Origin: CAYMCQ01 sp964389025
Lineage (GTDB): Bacteria; Verrucomicrobiota; Verrucomicrobiia; Limisphaerales; CAYMCQ01
Assembly: GCA_964389025.1 (NCBI GenBank)
Contig: CAYMCQ010000109.1
Coordinates: 1 to 9,996 of the forward strand
Reading direction: 5' to 3'
DNA: 9,996 nt
The position numbers and the translations under genes were made by a program. Each line of letters begins with the position of its first letter. The stretch's first letter is position 1. The notes under the pieces were generated by a model, which searched no databases, was not told where the DNA came from, and was given only the letters and a program-made list of their open reading frames with translations. Positions 6,657-9,996 of this stretch are shown here, piece by piece.

Positions 6657-8177
6657 TCAGAACTTATGCGCCGCGTGCGCGCCCAATAAAAACTCGAATT
6701 GCAGCCAGACTGAATGGTCGGTGCCGATGTTGCGGCGGTCATCGTAATTGTATTGAAGGCGAATTTTCGAGAACTCGCTTGGATACCACGTCAGGTTCGG
6801 CGAAACGCGCCAGCGCATGAGGCGCTCTGGATCGCGGCCGTAGAGGCGCTCATATTTCCCAACGTTACTGCTGACCCACTCGCCACGCAGCGCAGCAGCC
6901 CAGCCCTTTTTGAATCCATAGGCGATCTGCGAATAAATGCCGTAGTCGATGAGCGTTTCGCGGGGCAACACGTCGGGCACGCTATCGCCGTTTAAGTCCA
7001 ATTCACTTCCGTCTGGATTCAGCATACCGTCGCCATCAAGGTTCCAATCGAACGCACCAGCTTCAAATCGCCGTATCATTCCCTCAGTCTGCCACGTCAC
7101 AAACGGAAAACCTCCATGCTGATTGAGCGACTTCCATTTCCAGAACAAATCCGCGCCGTAAATCTCCGTGTTGCGCCCGGAGCCGGTGCTGTTCGGGCCA
7201 AACGCGCCGGAAACTCCCGCCACCAATGTTTGCGAGTCGCTCAAGTCAAACGACGCTGCGTAGCGGGGAACAAAAAGCATGTCGCCGCCGGATTTCGCGC
7301 GGCCAGATTCATGCAGCCGGCCGAGATAAGGTTCACCTTCGTGTCCGTTTCTAAAACTTTCCGCAGTCTCGCCCCGGCTGTTTTGAATTGTGAAAAACAA
7401 TTCGGAATAAAATGGCGTCGGCATGAGCCAGGAAACTCGCGCCCCGGGATTGCGAAGCCCATCCGCGCCGAAGAAACGGCCATTGACGAGCGACTGGTCA
7501 ACAAAAGCCCAGCTATGCGGATGCTGCGGATTCAACCGGCCAAACTCGGTGAAGAATTGACCGGCCTTCACCTGCAAATTCCATGGCAACGACATCGTTT
7601 CCAAATAAGCCTCCTCGACTTCGAGGAGTGTTTCCCCTTCGGGATCAATTTGCATGATGATGTTCGCCTGGCCCCGGAAGTAAGGATCAACTTTTCCCTC
7701 GAACACCGTCTCCAGATTTTGAATCGTGAATCCGCGCTGCTTCGGATCGTGGCCGCCAAGTTGCAAACTCTCGATGTCCTCGGCGCTGGACCAACCTGCC
7801 GCGATCAGCGCGTCAAACGAAAGGTTGATGTAGTTTTGCACACTCCCGATGCGGATTGGGTCGGCTGGCGACCATACTTTCGCGATTTCCGGCGCCGGAC
7901 TCGTGGGCATAGGAGTCAGAATCGGCTGCTGCGCGATTTCTGGTTTCAAGTTAGTTCGCAACTGTGCGGCAGCCGTCTGTTGTTTCTGCAATTCGTCCAA
8001 TTTCTTTGTCAACGCCTCGATTTGCCGCGCCTGCTCGCGCTGGACTTTCTGAAAATTTTCCTGCAACTGCTGCAATTGCCGCTTCAATTGCTGCACTTCG
8101 TTTGTTTCCTGCGCGTTTGCACACATGGCAATCACGCAAAAAGTGGAACCAAACAGGAATAAATTTTTTAGTTTCAT
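6657..8177 (-). CDS. Outer-membrane porin-like protein with N-terminal coiled coil, in metal-uptake operon
   Basis: The ATG at 8177 has a good Shine-Dalgarno site (GGAGAG) and opens a 506-residue protein with a signal peptide (MKLKNLFLFGSTFCVIAMCANA). Residues about 24-68 are a Gln/Glu/Lys-rich coiled coil (QQLKRQLQQLQENFQKVQRE), followed by a Pro-rich linker. From about 105 on, the chain has alternating strands with many aromatic girdle residues, landmarks GGHDPKQRGFTIQNLE and VDPYFRG, and a C-terminal strand VWLQFEFLLG ending in Phe, as in outer-membrane beta-barrels. Residues 377-402 hold two Asp/Asn-rich loops (NLDGDGMLNPDG, DLNGDSVPD) that look like Ca2+-binding loops, probably on a surface loop. 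Its place directly before the metal-binding protein suggests a channel that lets metal or a metal complex into the periplasm. That role is inferred; I do not recognise a named gene. The frame extends to a TTG at 8210, which is less likely. Confidence 0.85.
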   Translation of the reverse strand: MKLKNLFLFGSTFCVIAMCANAQETNEVQQLKRQLQQLQENFQKVQREQARQIEALTKKLDELQKQQTAAAQLRTNLKPEIAQQPILTPMPTSPAPEIAKVWSPADPIRIGSVQNYINLSFDALIAAGWSSAEDIESLQLGGHDPKQRGFTIQNLETVFEGKVDPYFRGQANIIMQIDPEGETLLEVEEAYLETMSLPWNLQVKAGQFFTEFGRLNPQHPHSWAFVDQSLVNGRFFGADGLRNPGARVSWLMPTPFYSELFFTIQNSRGETAESFRNGHEGEPYLGRLHESGRAKSGGDMLFVPRYAASFDLSDSQTLVAGVSGAFGPNSTGSGRNTEIYGADLFWKWKSLNQHGGFPFVTWQTEGMIRRFEAGAFDWNLDGDGMLNPDGSELDLNGDSVPDVLPRETLIDYGIYSQIAYGFKKGWAAALRGEWVSSNVGKYERLYGRDPERLMRWRVSPNLTWYPSEFSKIRLQYNYDDRRNIGTDHSVWLQFEFLLGAHAAHKF

Positions 8178-8180
8178 AAT

Positions 8181-8186
8181 CTCTCC
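8181..8186 (-). promoter_or_regulatory. Shine-Dalgarno site of the porin gene
   Basis: GGAGAG on the minus strand ends three bases before the ATG at 8177. It is the clearest ribosome-binding site in the window, where most genes have none, and it decides in favour of 8177 over the in-frame TTG at 8210. Confidence 0.7.
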
Positions 8187-8187
8187 A

Positions 8188-8216
8188 CTCGGATACCGCT
8201 TTAGCGGCAAGCCGAG
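8188..8216 (-). promoter_or_regulatory. 5'-leader hairpin abutting the porin Shine-Dalgarno site
   Basis: On the minus strand CTCGG (8216-8212) pairs with CCGAG (8192-8188), and inside it CCGCT (8207-8203) pairs with AGCGG (8200-8196) around a two-base AA turn, with a small internal loop (CTTG against TAT). The structure ends one base before the GGAGAG ribosome site. The two-base turn is too tight as drawn, so the innermost pair would open to leave a four-base loop. It is not followed by a U-run, so it is not a standard terminator. It could limit ribosome access, protect the mRNA or separate expression of the upstream small gene from the porin. Confidence 0.45.
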
Positions 8217-8221
8217 ATTTT

Positions 8222-8233
8222 GTTAAAGTTAAC
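8222..8233. promoter_or_regulatory. Hyphenated palindrome, candidate operator before the porin-binding protein-permease genes
   Basis: GTTAA-AG-TTAAC is a perfect 5+2+5 inverted repeat 45 bases upstream of the porin ATG and 13 bases after the stop codon of the small membrane-protein gene. Metal-uptake genes are usually controlled by Fur-family repressors (Zur, Mur) that bind AT-rich inverted repeats. The element has that general style but does not match a Zur consensus I can recite with confidence. Assigning it to any regulator is inference. Confidence 0.35.
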
Positions 8234-8246
8234 CTGACTCGAACGA

Positions 8247-8570
8247 CTAACGAACTTTGCGGCGAGATGAAACCGGCGGCGCGCGGCTTGGAGATAATCG
8301 AAGGTCAACGCCGGACAGCGCAGGGGACATGGCCAGAAGCACCAACCCCAAAAAACTGAAAATGAAAACTGCGCCGACGACAGCAACATCTACCACGTTG
8401 ACTTGTCCCTTTGCGAAATAGCAGACAAGGCAGAAATGGTCTGCGGCAGGCGAGTTTTTGTGAAAAAATTTATGAAGCGAATGACAGGTTGCAAGCGTCG
8501 CCGAAGCAAGAAGAAGCAACGCCAGCAAACCGCCGAGCGCCGATTTCACAACACGACTGAACGCGAACAT
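8247..8570 (-). CDS. Small inner-membrane protein with Cys/His cluster (DUF2946-like)
   Basis: The ATG at 8570 gives 107 residues. Residues 8-28 are a hydrophobic signal anchor or signal peptide; 60-82 form a membrane helix. Between them lies a probable periplasmic segment with Cys29, His30, His33, His37, His45, Cys47 and Cys50 (CHSLHKFFH then DHFCLVC). The tail SRAPPVSSRRKVR is basic. The pattern (leading helix, HxxH, HxC spacing, second helix, RxPP near the end) resembles short DUF2946-type proteins found beside metal transport genes. The cluster could bind a transition metal; this is inferred. It stands first in line with the porin, binding protein and permease, 69 bases before the porin. 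A TTG at 8588 would add six residues and is less likely. The function is unknown. Confidence 0.7.
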   Translation of the reverse strand: MFAFSRVVKSALGGLLALLLLASATLATCHSLHKFFHKNSPAADHFCLVCYFAKGQVNVVDVAVVGAVFIFSFLGLVLLAMSPALSGVDLRLSPSRAPPVSSRRKVR

Positions 8571-8582
8571 TTTAAGTTTCCG

Positions 8583-9302
8583 TTGCAACGCCGGGAATCA
8601 ATCACAGCTTCAATTTGGGCACAAGGTCAAAACGGAGCGTGGATTTTAGTGGTGCGCGAAGAAACAGGCGGCAGTTGGTTTCCATCCTTGGGAGCAGAGT
8701 TTGGAAAACGATTTGAAAACGGCATGGAAGTGGAGTTGTTTTCGTTCGGTTACTTTGCGGTGGAGGATCAACACGCGTGGGCTGGTGGCGCGCGCATTCT
8801 CAAAACGCTCGAATTGTCTGATGAATGGACACTCACTCCATTCGTGGGGCCGACTTTCGCGAGGGTGCGGGCCGTGGATGAGATGACGGGCAACGCCGCG
8901 GCTGTTAGTCACACGATGTTGTTGGGCGGCCTATTACTCGAGCGTGGGCCGGTGGAGTTTGGCGTCTTCGGCACGCATTCGTGGTTTTCGCGCGGCACGA
9001 GGGCGTTGGAAACTCACGTTGACCTTGAGGAAATGACACATCTGGCCGCGTATGAAAACAACGACGGCTTTGCCCGCGATTCTGTCGGAGGCGAAGCAAC
9101 TTGGGATGCAACCAAACGGATTCAACTTTCAGCGCGCTACGCTGCAATTTTCTTTCCGGGCGAATCAGCGCGGCATTCCGTCACAGTTTTACCATCTGTG
9201 CAGATTGCCGAGCGGCTGCGGGTTTCAGCCGGGGCGCAATGGCTTAAAGGAGCGGGTTTCGACCGTGTGCTGTTTACTTGCGCCTTCGCATGGGAATTTT
9301 GA
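8583..9302 (+). CDS. Outer-membrane beta-barrel-like protein, start uncertain, no signal peptide seen
   Basis: The C-terminal 215 or so residues look like a beta-barrel: alternating strands with Gly and aromatic residues (WFPSLGAEFGKRFENGMEVE, LTPFVGPTFARVRA, VEFGVFGTHSWFSRG, IQLSARYAAIFF) and a final strand FTCAFAWEF ending in Phe, the usual outer-membrane signal. The frame is open leftwards to 8403, but that part is basic, low in hydrophobics and antisense to the small membrane-protein gene, so it is excluded. Possible starts are TTG 8583 (used here), GTG 8649 or ATG 8724. GAWILVVREETGG at 8634-8672 looks like a first strand, which argues against 8724. No frame upstream encodes a signal peptide, so the gene may be 5'-truncated or use a different export route. 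It is head-to-head with the small membrane protein. I do not recognise the family. Confidence 0.55.
   Translation: MQRRESITASIWAQGQNGAWILVVREETGGSWFPSLGAEFGKRFENGMEVELFSFGYFAVEDQHAWAGGARILKTLELSDEWTLTPFVGPTFARVRAVDEMTGNAAAVSHTMLLGGLLLERGPVEFGVFGTHSWFSRGTRALETHVDLEEMTHLAAYENNDGFARDSVGGEATWDATKRIQLSARYAAIFFPGESARHSVTVLPSVQIAERLRVSAGAQWLKGAGFDRVLFTCAFAWEF
8601..8630 (-). promoter_or_regulatory. Possible sigma70-type promoter of the small membrane-protein gene
   Basis: On the minus strand TTGACC (8630-8625) is followed after 18 bases by TGTGAT (8606-8601), about 30 bases before the ATG at 8570. The -35 box is a good match and the -10 box a weak one. If real, it would drive the metal-uptake genes and would lie within the 5' part of the beta-barrel reading frame. 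Confidence 0.25.
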
Positions 9303-9359
9303 AGTCATTCCGCAAAGTCCGTAGCCTGTAACGGGGCTGTGCCTTTAATGTGCAGGGGC

Positions 9360-9653
9360 TTAGTGATGCGCGATGACCGCCTTGTGATCGGAAAATTGCT
9401 TGTTGTGATCGTTGGCATCGCGCATCGCGCGTTCCTTGTCCGTGCGCAACGGCCCTTTCCATTCGGCTGGATGCGTGTCCGCCGAAGCAACTTTGCAGAT
9501 GGCATACCACGCGGCGTCAACCTCGCGGTTCATCTTGCCGGAACTGCGCTGCATCTTGATGGCCCTGCCTGAATTGTCCTGCCCGGTTGTGCAGCCGGCA
9601 ATCGCAAGCAACGCCGCCAATGTTCCAAGACTGAGAATGTTTTTTGTGCGCAT
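9360..9653 (-). CDS. Small secreted lipoprotein of unknown function
   Basis: The ATG at 9653 gives 97 residues that begin with a textbook lipoprotein signal: MRTKN, a hydrophobic run, and the lipobox LAIAGC with Cys21 as the lipidated residue. The mature part is hydrophilic, about 77 residues, with an Arg/Lys-rich start (GRAIKMQRSSGKMNREVDAA), a WY pair at 49-50, and a C-terminus with several histidines (NDHNKQFSDHKAVIAHH). No known domain is recognised. The in-frame TTG at 9677 would put eight residues before the signal and is rejected. It converges on the beta-barrel gene with 57 bases between the stops; no clear terminator is visible there. A lipoprotein role at the inner face of the outer membrane is likely because position +2 is Thr, not Asp. 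The function is unknown. Confidence 0.75.
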   Translation of the reverse strand: MRTKNILSLGTLAALLAIAGCTTGQDNSGRAIKMQRSSGKMNREVDAAWYAICKVASADTHPAEWKGPLRTDKERAMRDANDHNKQFSDHKAVIAHH

Positions 9654-9679
9654 AGGTTTTGTGGTTGAGAGCAGCAACG

Positions 9680-9708
9680 GGAATAGAAGTTTTGCCGTGC
9701 AGAGTCAA
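9680..9708 (-). promoter_or_regulatory. Possible promoter of the lipoprotein gene
   Basis: TTGACT (minus, 9708-9703) is followed after exactly 17 bases by TATTCC (9685-9680), about 27 bases before the ATG at 9653. The -35 box matches the sigma70 consensus at five of six positions, the -10 box at three of six. The spacing and distance are right, but the -10 match is weak. Confidence 0.3.
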
Positions 9709-9757
9709 GGCGAGAAGAGTTGACACGGATTGCTCGGATTAACACGAAGGTTGTAGC

Positions 9758-9777
9758 GTGCGCTGTCCTCAGCGCAC
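9758..9777. repeat. Perfect 8-bp stem hairpin inside a TTGTAGCG-headed element
   Basis: GTGCGCTG (9758-9765) and CAGCGCAC (9770-9777) are perfectly complementary around the loop TCCT. The preceding TTGTAGCG at 9751-9758 is shared with the left end of the palindrome at 5650. There is no U-run on either strand, so it is more like a dispersed palindrome than a terminator. Confidence 0.55.
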
Positions 9778-9956
9778 TGTCGGCTGGGGGTTACAGTTCA
9801 AACTGCCGCGACGGTGCGCGAGCACGGCGTGAGCACCTTTGGCGAAGCCGGGAGCATAGCGACGACGGATTCGGCAACGAGATTCCGCCCTTCTGCAAAT
9901 TCTCAGGCTGCCAAATCTTCTGATGCAATCTGCGACTCCACTTAATTCATAGGAAA

Positions 9957-9977
9957 TCCTCCGGCTCTGCCGGAGGA
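9957..9977. repeat. Perfect 9-bp stem hairpin near the right edge
   Basis: TCCTCCGGC (9957-9965) pairs perfectly with GCCGGAGGA (9969-9977) around the loop TCT. The flanking bases do not extend the stem, and no T-run follows on the plus strand, while on the minus strand the stem is followed by TTTCCTATG. It may be a dispersed repeat or part of a terminator for a gene beyond the edge. Confidence 0.55.
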
Positions 9978-9996
9978 CTCCCGAAGTTTGACAGCT

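Larger units (their letters stand above)
9709..9996. other. Gene-free stretch to the window end
   Basis: No reading frame here looks like protein: the longest plus-strand frame (9720-9923) has no family pattern, no ribosome site and runs through a hairpin. The stretch holds two strong inverted repeats (9758-9777 and 9957-9977), and ACACGGATTGCTCGGATTAACACG-like direct repetition of the CGGATT word near 9726-9740. It may be a block of dispersed repeats or the downstream region of a gene beyond the window. Confidence 0.5.

Noticed and set aside
7116..8162. 348-codon plus-strand open frame opposite the porin
   Set aside because: Antisense to a gene with signal peptide, ribosome site and barrel features; its leucine-rich end only mirrors the Gln/Lys coiled coil.
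8403..8582. N-terminal extension of the beta-barrel frame
   Set aside because: Very basic, no signal peptide, and antisense to the Cys/His membrane-protein gene, whose residue pattern looks selected.
9323..9338. AGCC/GGCT inverted repeat between the convergent beta-barrel and lipoprotein genes, as a shared terminator
   Set aside because: Only four base pairs with an eight-base loop and no T-run on either side; too weak to call.
9720..9725. TTGACA, a perfect -35 box on the plus strand
   Set aside because: No -10 box at suitable spacing and no plus-strand gene downstream within the window.
1..9996. CRISPR arrays, tRNA or rRNA genes, transposases, phage or toxin-antitoxin genes
   Set aside because: No regularly spaced repeats, cloverleaf-like sequence or matching protein motifs were found on either strand.

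Overview
The window reads as a chromosomal segment from a Gram-negative bacterium, most likely of the Verrucomicrobiota (Pedosphaera/Limisphaerales-like). The assignment rests on the style of the proteins (an unusually short ATP synthase delta subunit, a short CH/HxC-type inner-membrane protein), outer-membrane proteins and lipoproteins, rare Shine-Dalgarno sequences, and dispersed GC-rich palindromes between genes. It is an inference from sequence feel, not from a database match.

Left half (1-4611, all minus strand): the F1Fo ATP synthase operon, read right to left as atpB, atpE, atpF, atpH, atpA, atpG and the first 20 bases of atpD. The genes are tightly packed (1-base overlap to 9-base gaps) except for a 71-base, hairpin-containing, A-rich leader before atpE. 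No atpI precedes atpB; a 153-base AT-rich gap with a 14-bp perfect palindrome does. Catalytic residues and the proton-path residues (a-subunit Arg253, c-subunit Glu61) are present and the c subunit is of the proton type.

Middle (4765-8570, minus strand): a transition-metal uptake cassette, probably zinc or manganese. In transcription order it encodes a small inner-membrane protein with a Cys/His cluster, an outer-membrane porin with an N-terminal coiled coil, a ZnuA/TroA-type periplasmic binding protein, and an ABC-3 (ZnuB-type) permease. The ATPase of the importer is not in the window. Together these would carry metal across the outer membrane, capture it in the periplasm and move it through the inner membrane. 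The 69-base gap before the porin holds a hyphenated palindrome (candidate operator) and a hairpin ending one base before the Shine-Dalgarno sequence; a nine-codon reading frame ends in an overlap with the binding-protein start; a dispersed palindrome supplies that gene's stop codon.

Right end (8571-9996): a plus-strand outer-membrane beta-barrel gene, head-to-head with the small membrane protein and lacking any visible signal peptide (possibly 5'-truncated); a minus-strand small lipoprotein gene; then about 290 bases without a gene but with two strong hairpins. No tRNA, rRNA, CRISPR array, transposase or phage gene was seen.
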